Origin: Holosporaceae bacterium
GTDB lineage: Bacteria > Pseudomonadota > Alphaproteobacteria > UBA3830
Assembly: GCA_031274295.1 (NCBI GenBank)
Contig: JAISQI010000069.1
Location: forward strand, 1-44,597
Length of the DNA: 44,597 bases
Reading direction: 5' to 3'
The notes beneath the pieces were generated by a model, which worked only from the letters and a program-made list of their open reading frames with translations, had not been told where the DNA came from and ran no database searches. The position numbers were made by a program, and so were the translations under genes. Shown here one piece after another: positions 34,864-42,664 of this stretch; the first letter of the stretch is position 1; each line of letters begins with the position of its first letter.

Positions 34864-34875
34864 GGAGACCCAACA

Positions 34876-35271
34876 ATGCTAAATAAAGTAACCCTAATTG
34901 GATTTATAGGGAAAGCGGGGGAAAACAGAAAATCTCAAAGCGGATTGCAGGTATTGAAATTTCCGTTGGCCACTCAGGAGAGTTTCAAGGACAAAAGCGG
35001 AGAGTTGAAAAGGATTGTGGAATGGCACAATGTGGTGAAATTTTCTCCGGTGCAAGATTGTTCGCAATTTGCCAAGGGAGTATTAGTATATGTGGAAGGC
35101 AAGTTGAAAACCTCTAAATATCTGCACAAATTAGGGGTAGAAGTGTACAGCACCAGTATTATTGCCGACAGGATATTCATTCTCCGGGAGACTAAAAAGG
35201 ATTTGCCGCCGGAAGACGTTAGGACTTCCGTCGTCAATGATCATATCGTTGACGACGACATTCCCTTTTAG
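34876..35271 (+). CDS. ssb: single-stranded DNA-binding protein
   Basis: A 131-residue SSB. The OB-fold opens with MLNKVTLIGFIGKAGENR and continues FPLATQE, EWHNVVKF, FAKGVLVYVEGKLKTSKY. The acidic tail ends DDDIPF, the normal tip that binds partner proteins. It coats ssDNA during replication. AAGGAGACCC lies before its ATG. It is shorter and more divergent than a typical host SSB, and its neighbours make it phage-encoded. It is convergent with the nuclease gene, eight bases apart. Confidence 0.93.
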   Translation: MLNKVTLIGFIGKAGENRKSQSGLQVLKFPLATQESFKDKSGELKRIVEWHNVVKFSPVQDCSQFAKGVLVYVEGKLKTSKYLHKLGVEVYSTSIIADRIFILRETKKDLPPEDVRTSVVNDHIVDDDIPF

Positions 35272-35283
35272 ATCGCGTCTCAT
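35270..35283. repeat. 14-base direct repeat, copy 2, across the convergent stops
   Basis: agatcgcgtctcat covers the end of the ssb stop codon and the VRR-NUC gene stop. It is identical to 34814-34827. Confidence 0.6.
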
Positions 35284-35660
35284 AGTTTTAAATATCCAAA
35301 TTCCGCCAGCAGATTTTCAGCTTCTTTCACGGAACGGCATACGTAATAGGGAACGTCTTTTGATTTGCTCAGCTTTTCCCATTTAATTTGATTTTCCGTC
35401 TGTCTGCCTTTTTCGGATTTCAATTCGATTTGGAGACATCCATCGGACTTCAGGAATATGAAATCGGGCGCGCCGCTTTGCATTCCCATCTTGCATTGAT
35501 GATTTAAGAATTTAAAGTCTTTGCCGGAGCTGACTATTCGTTCATTAGGCACGTGTAACCACAGACATTTTAGCAAGCCTAGCTGTTGGTAACATCTTAA
35601 ATTAGCCGCCAATGATTGCGATATAAGATATTCCGGTCTATTCCGACGGTTTGTCGCCAT
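35280..35660 (-). CDS. VRR-NUC domain nuclease
   Basis: A 126-residue protein of the VRR-NUC type. GMQSGAPDFIFL gives D66, and LQIELKSEKGRQTENQIKWEK-type sequence gives E79 and K81, the acidic-Glu-x-Lys catalytic set of PD-(D/E)XK nucleases. Small stand-alone members in phages are thought to be structure-specific nucleases, such as for branched DNA. It overlaps the holin-like gene by 23 bases and is the last minus-strand gene. Here it is in the lysis/late arm, not next to replication genes. Confidence 0.82.
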   Translation of the reverse strand: MATNRRNRPEYLISQSLAANLRCYQQLGLLKCLWLHVPNERIVSSGKDFKFLNHQCKMGMQSGAPDFIFLKSDGCLQIELKSEKGRQTENQIKWEKLSKSKDVPYYVCRSVKEAENLLAEFGYLKL

Positions 35661-35820
35661 CCGGCACTATTACCAAGTGACTTATGCCTAAAACGCCCAG
35701 AATGGATATTATAATGTTATCTATATTATCCGGCGTGAAATACATCACAACGGCCGCTATAACGGCCACAGCGCCCTTAAATCGCCGGCTGGATACAATT
35801 GCAAGTATTTTCTGCAGCAT
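35638..35820 (-). CDS. holin-like small membrane protein
   Basis: A 60-residue protein with a basic N-terminus and two membrane segments (FKGAVAVIAAVVMYF and IIISILGVLGISHLVIV) joined by a short polar turn (TPDNIDN). The size and shape fit a class II-type phage holin, and an endolysin gene lies 0.4 kb upstream in the same transcript. Its ATG shares one base with the stop of the 26-residue gene before it (TAATG), so translation is likely coupled. No specific holin family was recognised. Confidence 0.55.
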   Translation of the reverse strand: MLQKILAIVSSRRFKGAVAVIAAVVMYFTPDNIDNIIISILGVLGISHLVIVPDGDKPSE

Positions 35821-35900
35821 TAGAGCAGCCCCTTCGCTTTAAAGATTACGAGCACTAGCATTCCAACGCATCCAAGAATAGCTATAGTTTCTATAACCAT
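35820..35900 (-). CDS. 26-residue membrane peptide in the lysis cassette
   Basis: A very short frame: ATG at 35900, TAA at 35822-35820. The product is one membrane helix with two Lys after it (TIAILGCVGMLVLVIF then KAKGLL). GGAG lies at normal spacing before the ATG. The TAATG overlap with the holin-like gene supports real translation. It could be a holin partner, an antiholin or simply a leader for coupling. Confidence 0.55.
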   Translation of the reverse strand: MVIETIAILGCVGMLVLVIFKAKGLL

Positions 35901-35913
35901 TTGTCTTCTCCGA

Positions 35914-36273
35914 TTAACCCCCGGCATTATAACACTTTTTGTGCTTCAATTGCCAGTCAGGACGCTTGACTCCCACCAAATCCTTTCCCCCGATTACTCC
36001 GGCGCAATTTACGCAATTTGTACAATTTTCACAGTGATAACAGAATTTGCAATTAGCGCAATTAATGCACAAAGTGCAGTGAACGCTGTCGGTAACGTCC
36101 TCGCATCCGACTAAATATACGCTTCTTTTGCAATTGTTGCTTCCCTGGCATTTTTTGCAATTGCCGCATCCGCTGCAGCCATAGCAGTGCGCGCAATTAT
36201 TGCAGGCTTCGCATTTAACGCATTTGGTGCATTTTTCATTTAGCGAATCTCTTATTTCAATCGATTTAACCAT
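35914..36273 (-). CDS. cysteine-triplet (CXX) repeat protein
   Basis: A 119-residue protein with 22 Cys. From 15 to 90 Cys occurs only at positions divisible by three: 15 to 42 every three residues, then 48, 57, and 66 to 90 every three residues. The repeat is thus (CXX)n, often CXN or CXH. Short non-Cys segments (KRSVYLVG, EDVTDSVH) keep the phase. The tail (LVGVKRPDWQLKHKK) is ordinary. I recognise no function. The pattern suggests a three-residue-per-turn helix or a metal/disulfide ladder. It overlaps the endolysin gene by 22 bases and is part of the lysis arm. Confidence 0.75.
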   Translation of the reverse strand: MVKSIEIRDSLNEKCTKCVKCEACNNCAHCYGCSGCGNCKKCQGSNNCKRSVYLVGCEDVTDSVHCTLCINCANCKFCYHCENCTNCVNCAGVIGGKDLVGVKRPDWQLKHKKCYNAGG

Positions 36274-36818
36274 CCGTTTAAAAATTTCTTCTGAGAAGGA
36301 TTCTTTTCCGCTAAACTAACGTAGAACTCGGAAGCCTTTTCTTTAATTTTTGAAATGAGCTCGTCGTCTCTATTGTCGTAATAGAATTCTACGAGTAACT
36401 TGCGCGTCGCCGGCCCGGCAATCCCGTCCAGTTCTTTTCCCGTCATTCCGAGAGCGGCTTGCAAAAGTTTAATCGCCTGAGGAACTCCCATATTTGCGCT
36501 CAAATTCATCATCAAACTTGAACCGTCAACACCCATAAAATAAGTCGGCAGCTCCTCCCAAAAATCTTGATAGTAAATTATTCTAGCGTCCGCCAGCGTT
36601 AGATTCTTGATATCTAAATGCGGATAGCTGCGTTTAGATATGCCGTACTTGGTTTCTCCTCCCAGATCGTCGGGATCTTTAACATATCCTTCTTCGAGAG
36701 GGATTAATTTCTCGCAGGCGATTTGAAAGTTATAGACGTCTAGAAAGTGCGGAGTTAGGGCGAGCTTTGTTACGGTTTTGAATAACTCAGGCCTCATCTC
36801 TTTTTTGATTTGGGACAT
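36252..36818 (-). CDS. GH108-family endolysin
   Basis: A 188-residue phage muramidase of the GH108 (zliS-like) type. The motif ...PLEEGYVKDPDDLGGETKYGIS has the catalytic Glu at E42, but the second residue, normally Gly (EGGY), is Glu here. The C-terminal peptidoglycan-binding part includes LLQAALGMTGKELDGIAGPATRKLL. It cuts peptidoglycan when holins open the inner membrane. No signal peptide is seen. AGGAG precedes its ATG. It overlaps the CXX gene. Confidence 0.88.
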   Translation of the reverse strand: MSQIKKEMRPELFKTVTKLALTPHFLDVYNFQIACEKLIPLEEGYVKDPDDLGGETKYGISKRSYPHLDIKNLTLADARIIYYQDFWEELPTYFMGVDGSSLMMNLSANMGVPQAIKLLQAALGMTGKELDGIAGPATRKLLVEFYYDNRDDELISKIKEKASEFYVSLAEKNPSQKKFLNGWLNRLK

Positions 36819-36940
36819 ATTAATATATTTCTCCTTATGAAATCCTTGGAATCCATATTTCTTCTAAGTTTATAATATCGATATATATCATAAAATAAAC
36901 GTAAAAATATTAATATTAGTACTGCAACGATTATTTTCAA
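36794..36940 (-). CDS. 48-residue membrane protein, TTG start, upstream of the endolysin
   Basis: A 48-codon frame starts with TTG at 36940-36938, sharing bases with the stop of the GNAT-like gene (TTGA), and ends inside the endolysin gene at 36794. The first ~18 residues are a membrane segment (KIIVAVLILIFLRLFY), followed by a basic tail. GGGAGAG lies just upstream. It could be a holin or spanin component. Support is by overlap style, ribosome-binding site and hydrophobic pattern only. Confidence 0.4.
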   Translation of the reverse strand: MKIIVAVLILIFLRLFYDIYRYYKLRRNMDSKDFIRRNILICPKSKKR

Positions 36941-37425
36941 TTTTGCTCTCCCTCTCGAATTCTAGCGTACAAATACGCGTCTTCGCCGTTCGGGCCGTAT
37001 TTTTGCATTAAACATTCTTGTTTAAAACCCAAGAATTCCAAGAATCTTTTGTTTATGTCGTCTTGGGCGCACCAGGTTTGCGCCCTCTCCCACTCGTTCT
37101 GACATTTATTTAATATCATTTTCATGGCCTGATAAACTTCCCGATCAAAAAGTTTTTTTAGATTTTGAGAGGCAAAGAAAAAAATATCGCAATAGTTAAG
37201 CAGAGAGGGAGTCCATCCGGCAAGAAAACAAATCTCCTCGTTTTTGAAAACCGTGTAGAAATTTCCTTCGCAGCCTTCGGCCAAATTCTCGAAATAATAA
37301 GGAGTTCGCGCCAATATATAGTTAACCAGCTTCCGGTCTCTGAATTTCATGAGTTTAGCGTCGACGGGATGAAACTGTTTAGTAATTACCTGTTGCATAT
37401 TAAAAGAATAGCAATTTTCAAGCAA
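36937..37425 (-). CDS. T7 gp13/DUF2833-like GNAT-fold phage protein
   Basis: A 162-residue protein placed just after the nozzle gene, where T7 has gene 13. The N-terminus FHPVDAKLM and the middle NEEICFLAGWTPSLL resemble a GNAT fold, and FLEFLGFKQECLMQKYGPNGEDA is close to DUF2833-type phage proteins. In T7 gp13 is needed for virion assembly. The acetyl-CoA motif is not clear, so an enzymatic role is doubtful. The TTG at 37425 has GGTGG upstream; the ATG nine codons later is the alternative start. Confidence 0.6.
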   Translation of the reverse strand: MLENCYSFNMQQVITKQFHPVDAKLMKFRDRKLVNYILARTPYYFENLAEGCEGNFYTVFKNEEICFLAGWTPSLLNYCDIFFFASQNLKKLFDREVYQAMKMILNKCQNEWERAQTWCAQDDINKRFLEFLGFKQECLMQKYGPNGEDAYLYARIREGEQN

Positions 37426-37439
37426 AAATCCACCAATTT

Positions 37440-40400
37440 TTAAGAATCTGAAACGCTGGAGTCCTGAACGATGGATAATACGTTAAAAGACAATGGATCG
37501 TCGCTCTCGATGTAAATTGTTCTGTCAAAAGTATTTTTTGTATTGGGCAGAGGGGCTTTAATGCGCCCCGTGTATAATTTTTTCGCCTGATTCATGATCG
37601 TTTCTTGGCTCTGAACGTATTTAATTGGAACGGTCGGCGACTCTTCCGCGCCGTATTTCCCCCCCAAAGAATGATACAAATACATGGTTAGACTTTTTTG
37701 AGAGGCTACCGCCCCGTCAGACGTGCCTAGAACGCTGCCGCCGGAAAACGGCGTGGTCTTTAAATAGGCTTTCATACGCAATCCAACGGACGCATACATG
37801 GTGGTTTCCGATAGACGTATGACTCCGTCGGTAGGCACTATAATCCGCTGCAGAGCGTCGGCATTTCCGTCGGCGCAAACGACTACTTCTTGCCCCGCCA
37901 AGTGATCTAAACCCTCGACGGTTTGAAAATACAAATACAAATTTCCGTTATTCTCAATGGTGGTATCGAATTCCAAATAGTTTTCGCTGTCTACGACGGC
38001 AAGACTACGATTCTGATAAGGCTCCGGCGAATTCTCAATATCGTAGAGAACTACCGATTTCCTGTCTTGGCTAATATGCGCAATTAAGAAAATCTTCTGA
38101 TTGAGCTCCGTCATGCCGATAATCTTATTTATGTAAACTTCGTCTAGATTATTAACCGCCAAGTCCAGCGCCGTTTTTAAATTAACGACGCAGTTGGAAC
38201 CGAGGGAAATATCGTCAATTGTAATGATCCTATTGTCATACACAACGTTTCCGAAAATTTCAGCCGGATTGTTGAAGTCTTCCACCGTTAGCTTATAGGG
38301 TAGCTTTAATCGGGAACCGTCGTCGTTTAACAGCCAAATTCCATTTGGTCTGTCCCCAGTAATTTCAAATTTAAACGATCTCCCGGAATTCTTGAAATTT
38401 AAATCAATAATCGTCGATTCCACTGCGAAAACAAAATTCTTAGTTGGTATATTAATTCGACTCAGGAGAACGGCGCCGTCGCGGGTTAAAAAAATATCCC
38501 CGCCGCCGACTAGCATAAAATATCCGTTGCCATAATTGACGCTTGCAAAGTTTGCGTTAGTTACCCAGTCGATCTTTTCCCAGGTATTCCCTTCGTCAAC
38601 GCTTCTGAAAATTCCTCCGTTTTCCCCCGCCGCCAGCCAAATATTGTCTTTGCAGGCGATAGACGTTAAAGGGTTAGTTACGCCGGGAATGAGAGCGTTT
38701 GTCCACGCGGAGTCTTGAGAGCTTTTTAATATCTTTCCCGGCTGGCCCGCGTCGTTAGTCAAAACTATGAAGTTATTGGCGCTTTTTCCAACGTCGACGA
38801 GATTAGCCGCCAATGGACCCGTGAAAACGCTAGACCAATTCAGCCCGTCGCCGGAATTATAAACGTACGTTACGCTAACGTCCGCGGAAATAGCGGTATA
38901 GAGGACTACGAAAGAGTTGTTTCTGTAACTGAGGAGGATTTTGCCGTCGCCCACGGAGCCGAAATATGCGCCGGGTGCACTCCACTGATCTCCGCCGTCT
39001 AAACTGATAATTGATTTCAGAAGCGTTGGATTAACGCGCATTTTTCCTAGAACGACTAACGTTGGACGATTTAAATGGTCTATTCCCGCTACCATATCGT
39101 AAAAATTTATGTCCGAGGAGGGAGAAAGTTCTTGCCAATGGACCCCATAATCGTCGCTGACGTGAATAGACGACATTCCTTCCCGAAGGACGATTAATCT
39201 AACGCCGGATCCGTTCTTCACGATTTGTATAATCCTTTTAATAGGTCCGTTTCCCGGAATAAAGCCGATGTTTGTAAAATTACGGCCGTCGTTAGAGCTA
39301 TACAAAATATTCTCGTCGTCCAGAAGAAAATTGCTTAAGGCCTTGCTTTTAGCGTCAAGATTTTGTATGAGGACGGCGTTTGAATTTAATCGGTTTAATT
39401 CGTCTTTGTTGCATTCTAAAAACGTTCCTTCGTCCGCTTGTTCAATACCGGTGATTTGCGAAATCAAAAGAAATAATTCTTCGGATCGGGTCGTCTCGTA
39501 TCCCTGATAGTTCCAAGGATCAATTTTCTTAAAATCCCGAGTTATTTTTCTTTTGGGGGGCAAAATATCCCATCTGGAGTCCCACAGCAGATCAAATCCG
39601 CTATCGGAGATATTTTTTATATAAAAAATATTTCTACTAAGCAGAAGCGTATCCGTTCCGTCTCCCTTAAAGCATGCATAGCTAAAAGACGGATATCCGG
39701 CGACGGTTCGGAAAGGCGCCATAATGCACCCAATGCGCGCATTTTTTGATTTGGAAGTATTCTCGCTCTGGCCGGTGATTTTAGCGATCGTATATTTTCT
39801 CTGTTTAGTAATACCGGAGTCCACATAGAATTGTTTAAATTCCTCCTGTCCTAAAGGATCGTACATCGGATGCAGGTACTCCACGTGCCGCTTTATTACG
39901 CCGCCGATTTCTCGTTGAACTACTATCCAAACGTAATCCGTGCGATCCGCTTGAATCGTCGCCAAACTGGTTACGCGCACGTTTTTCCCGGCGATTTCAT
40001 GCCTCGACCAGGCAAGAATATCGTTGCTCTTTAAATAGGTTAGGGAACATAAATACCCGTCGTTCACGGCGCACCAATAGGTTTTTATGGGGGTTTGCTG
40101 CCAGGTATGGGCTATGATTCCCGATTGAGTTAAATCGTTGGACAGCAGCGATAAATCATAGGCGGAATACTGTTCGTTTTCGCCGAAGGCTATTTCATGG
40201 ACGTTTCGACCGGAGGAATCGACGTAAAAAACCGTGTTCATGGCGGCTATCGGCTGCAATTTAGAGGCTCCCGTAGATTCAAATAGACGCGCTCTAAAGT
40301 TAGTAGGAGTCATAGCCTCGTCGTTGTAGCTGCTAGCTCCGGCTACGTAAATCCCCGACTTGGCGCCGATAAATAATTTCGAATGACCGATCATCCATAA

Positions 40401-41435
40401 AATTTCATCGGAATAGGCCATGCTGGTAATGTTTTGAATGGCGTCGGCGTCGTTGGATCCCGGCAAAAAATTAAACCAATCTTGGTACAAAAGAGAAGAT
40501 CCCCATATGCCTAGAGGAGAGGATTTATTATTGGCTAGAAATTGCCGGCCTTCGTAAATGGCGACGGCCTTAGGAAATCCCCGCTCCGGAGAAAATGCTG
40601 AAATCTGCCAATATTGAACTGGTTTATTGTTCGGAAGCTCGGCGGCGGGGCTTAATTCCTCGTCGATTATGGCGGTCAGAGAACTAAATTCCGTTGGGCT
40701 TGTCGGAATGCTAACCAACTCTATTCTTAAATAATAAGAGGTGAATCCTCCTCCCGCGGCGTCGTCGATATAATTCAAAACTACGTCTCTAATTGCGTCG
40801 CCGCTGGTGGCGTCGCTCTCGTAAAATAACGGCGCATATTTTGAATCCGGCGCTTCCCCTTTAGAATTTACGGGCGTTAGAGTGTATTTTCCATCTTCGC
40901 CTGCAACCTTTTCAGGCTTAAGATAAATATCCTTGGAATTAATAAACGTCAGCGGCATAACAGTATATTCCAGAGGAGATTCGTTAAACGTAAACGGCGC
41001 GGTCGCATTGCCGGCGTTAAATTCCATCGAAAAAATACCTATGGCGGTTCTCAAATACAAAACGTTGGCGTTTTGGTAATAGTGTAAATCCTCTATGGTT
41101 GGCCAATCAAAGGGATTCGTTATTTCGAAAATATTGTCGTTAATTTTTAAAATACCGTCGCGGGTATGAAATCTTATACAGGCCGCCGTGAATTCGCATA
41201 CGTAGGAATTGTCGGTGGAATAGGAGAAAGGTATTAGGCGCGCCGGATTGTTGTTTTTAGTAACGGCGGAAAAATATGTCCCCCCCCTTTTGAAACATCC
41301 TCCCGTATGCTGTATTTGGAAATTCACGCACTCGTCCAGGGAATTATTATACTTCTCAAAATCCGTATTTCCCTGCACCTTCTTGCTGACGATTCCGGTG
41401 GAAAAGGAACTATGATTAAAACGTATTCTAGCCAT
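37440..41435 (-). CDS. phage tail nozzle (T7 gp12-like) with Asp-box propeller insertion
   Basis: A 1331-residue virion protein. The N-terminus (FSTGIVSKKVQGNTDFEKYN, then a GGCFKRGGTYF segment) is the tail tubular protein B pattern, and it directly follows gp11. T7 gp12 is about 800 residues; the extra length includes residues ~705-995 with repeated Asp-box-like motifs: SSNDGRNFT, VSDDYGVHW, SLDGGDQWS, NSGDGLNWS, SSQDSAWTN, SVDEGNTWE, LTRDG. That is typical of a six- or seven-bladed BNR propeller. It may bind surface glycans or act as a receptor-binding part. No separate tail fibre is in the window. The ATG lies two bases after the gp11 stop. Confidence 0.8.
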   Translation of the reverse strand: MARIRFNHSSFSTGIVSKKVQGNTDFEKYNNSLDECVNFQIQHTGGCFKRGGTYFSAVTKNNNPARLIPFSYSTDNSYVCEFTAACIRFHTRDGILKINDNIFEITNPFDWPTIEDLHYYQNANVLYLRTAIGIFSMEFNAGNATAPFTFNESPLEYTVMPLTFINSKDIYLKPEKVAGEDGKYTLTPVNSKGEAPDSKYAPLFYESDATSGDAIRDVVLNYIDDAAGGGFTSYYLRIELVSIPTSPTEFSSLTAIIDEELSPAAELPNNKPVQYWQISAFSPERGFPKAVAIYEGRQFLANNKSSPLGIWGSSLLYQDWFNFLPGSNDADAIQNITSMAYSDEILWMIGHSKLFIGAKSGIYVAGASSYNDEAMTPTNFRARLFESTGASKLQPIAAMNTVFYVDSSGRNVHEIAFGENEQYSAYDLSLLSNDLTQSGIIAHTWQQTPIKTYWCAVNDGYLCSLTYLKSNDILAWSRHEIAGKNVRVTSLATIQADRTDYVWIVVQREIGGVIKRHVEYLHPMYDPLGQEEFKQFYVDSGITKQRKYTIAKITGQSENTSKSKNARIGCIMAPFRTVAGYPSFSYACFKGDGTDTLLLSRNIFYIKNISDSGFDLLWDSRWDILPPKRKITRDFKKIDPWNYQGYETTRSEELFLLISQITGIEQADEGTFLECNKDELNRLNSNAVLIQNLDAKSKALSNFLLDDENILYSSNDGRNFTNIGFIPGNGPIKRIIQIVKNGSGVRLIVLREGMSSIHVSDDYGVHWQELSPSSDINFYDMVAGIDHLNRPTLVVLGKMRVNPTLLKSIISLDGGDQWSAPGAYFGSVGDGKILLSYRNNSFVVLYTAISADVSVTYVYNSGDGLNWSSVFTGPLAANLVDVGKSANNFIVLTNDAGQPGKILKSSQDSAWTNALIPGVTNPLTSIACKDNIWLAAGENGGIFRSVDEGNTWEKIDWVTNANFASVNYGNGYFMLVGGGDIFLTRDGAVLLSRINIPTKNFVFAVESTIIDLNFKNSGRSFKFEITGDRPNGIWLLNDDGSRLKLPYKLTVEDFNNPAEIFGNVVYDNRIITIDDISLGSNCVVNLKTALDLAVNNLDEVYINKIIGMTELNQKIFLIAHISQDRKSVVLYDIENSPEPYQNRSLAVVDSENYLEFDTTIENNGNLYLYFQTVEGLDHLAGQEVVVCADGNADALQRIIVPTDGVIRLSETTMYASVGLRMKAYLKTTPFSGGSVLGTSDGAVASQKSLTMYLYHSLGGKYGAEESPTVPIKYVQSQETIMNQAKKLYTGRIKAPLPNTKNTFDRTIYIESDDPLSFNVLSIVQDSSVSDS

Positions 41436-41437
41436 CG

Positions 41438-42040
41438 TTAAAATTCCATCGATTCCGCCAGCAGCGGATAATTAAGCATGCCGCCGATTAAAGTCTGCTG
41501 ACAGTCGGAATTCTTTGCCAAAGTAAATTTCCTTTCGAATTCGCTCATCAATAGCTGCAGATACGACGTGCTGTCGTTGAAGTATTTCGTGAGTCGAAGG
41601 GCCAAATCTAATACCAAACAATCTATAAATTCTGGAGAAAAAGATACAATATTATCTATATCTTTAATATATTTCATCTTTAATCCTGAATAATTAGATA
41701 AAATATAGCCTCCCTCCAGAACGTAGGGCGATTTGGCCCCCGTAATGGAAGTCAGCTGATTGTTTCCGGAATCGTAAATGGCTAGCATCCTTAGAAATTC
41801 AGGCGGCAATTGATATTTATTAGAATATTCCCAAAGAGAATTATCATCAACTTTAATTAAAATTGCTCGAAATGTCGCAAACGTCCAGGGGTATTGAGCC
41901 AATAGATAGGATTTCGATTGCTGAAAGTTTAACTTGCAGGCTCGGGCCTCTAGAGAATTTTCGTCCAGCGAAGATATCGAAACTTGATTGATGCGCAATA
42001 ACGCAAGATTACATACTTCAACTTCGCTAGATATCTTCAT
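41438..42040 (-). CDS. phage tail adaptor (T7 gp11-like tail tubular protein A)
   Basis: A 200-residue protein with the tail tubular A pattern: EVCNLALLRINQVSISSLDE, ARACKLNFQQSKSYLLAQYPWTF, YQLPPEFLRML and a C-terminal DLALRLTKYF helix. In T7 gp11 joins the portal to the nozzle. It is in the right order between capsid and nozzle genes. Part of its first codons is found duplicated upstream at about 42660-42683, beside the gene at 42702. Confidence 0.85.
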   Translation of the reverse strand: MKISSEVEVCNLALLRINQVSISSLDENSLEARACKLNFQQSKSYLLAQYPWTFATFRAILIKVDDNSLWEYSNKYQLPPEFLRMLAIYDSGNNQLTSITGAKSPYVLEGGYILSNYSGLKMKYIKDIDNIVSFSPEFIDCLVLDLALRLTKYFNDSTSYLQLLMSEFERKFTLAKNSDCQQTLIGGMLNYPLLAESMEF

Positions 42041-42660
42041 GGGACGACTTCATTGTCTCTACTCGGATAACGTGGCCATCCGAGACCAGGACGGAGACGG
42101 ATCGACGTATTGGATTTCCACTTGAGCGGTGATATCCTCTGGGGGAGTAGTGTAGGCTTGTGATATTTTCAAATACAGCATGCCGTATCTGTCGTTTTTA
42201 AAAGGCTTGAACGTGTCCCTCTCAGTTTTGTTGTCGTTTAAGAGCGACTCGTACATGGTTTTTTCCGATTGGCCTATTCCCAACAGATCGTCTACGTTAA
42301 TGTGAAGATCATCATCAATTAGTTTAATCGTTGGCGAATGAATTTCCGCAATTGATCCGGCGACTCCCACTCCGCTGGAGATATAAAAACTTTCATTAAT
42401 GCCGCCGACGTTTAAAGTTCCTCTCAGACCGCCCGTCTCCACCTCCGCCGAAACTCTCCAGCGAATCGATTTTAGGGAAGATCCCCATTGAATGGGCATG
42501 AGGCTTATTATGCTGTCCACAGGGGCTTTCATCGCGTTGTTGGCAATGGTAAGGGTCGTGCAAATAAGCGACCCGCGAAAATTGTTAGTTCTTATAGAGT
42601 TCTTCTGGGCGATGGCGGCCGCTATGTTCGAATTGAAATTAGCCATTTTGTTTTCCCCCT
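42022..42660. repeat. tandem duplication, copy 1
   Basis: This segment (first gp11 codons plus the whole gene 42059-42646 and its ribosome-binding region) repeats at 42665-43282. The offset is 643 bases at the left end and 622 at the right, owing to inner indels. End regions are nearly identical at DNA level; the middle is divergent. Confidence 0.85.
42059..42646 (-). CDS. phage virion-associated protein, duplicate 1
   Basis: A 195-residue protein of unknown family between capsid and gp11. The first 34 residues (MANFNSNIAAAIAQKNSIRT, then NNFRGSLICTTLTIA) and the end (ERDTFKPFKNDRYGMLYLKI, then AQVEIQYVDPSPSWSRMA) are nearly the same as in the neighbouring gene. Centre residues are different. 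It is likely beta-rich and may be a capsid decoration or head-completion protein. GGAAGGGGG precedes its ATG. Confidence 0.65.
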   Translation of the reverse strand: MANFNSNIAAAIAQKNSIRTNNFRGSLICTTLTIANNAMKAPVDSIISLMPIQWGSSLKSIRWRVSAEVETGGLRGTLNVGGINESFYISSGVGVAGSIAEIHSPTIKLIDDDLHINVDDLLGIGQSEKTMYESLLNDNKTERDTFKPFKNDRYGMLYLKISQAYTTPPEDITAQVEIQYVDPSPSWSRMATLSE

Positions 42661-42664
42661 TCCA

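Noticed and set aside
35914-36273. Pentapeptide or hexapeptide repeat, zinc ribbon or ferredoxin
   Set aside because: The Cys period is three residues throughout; it does not match five- or six-residue repeats or the spaced CxxC pairs of ribbons and ferredoxins.
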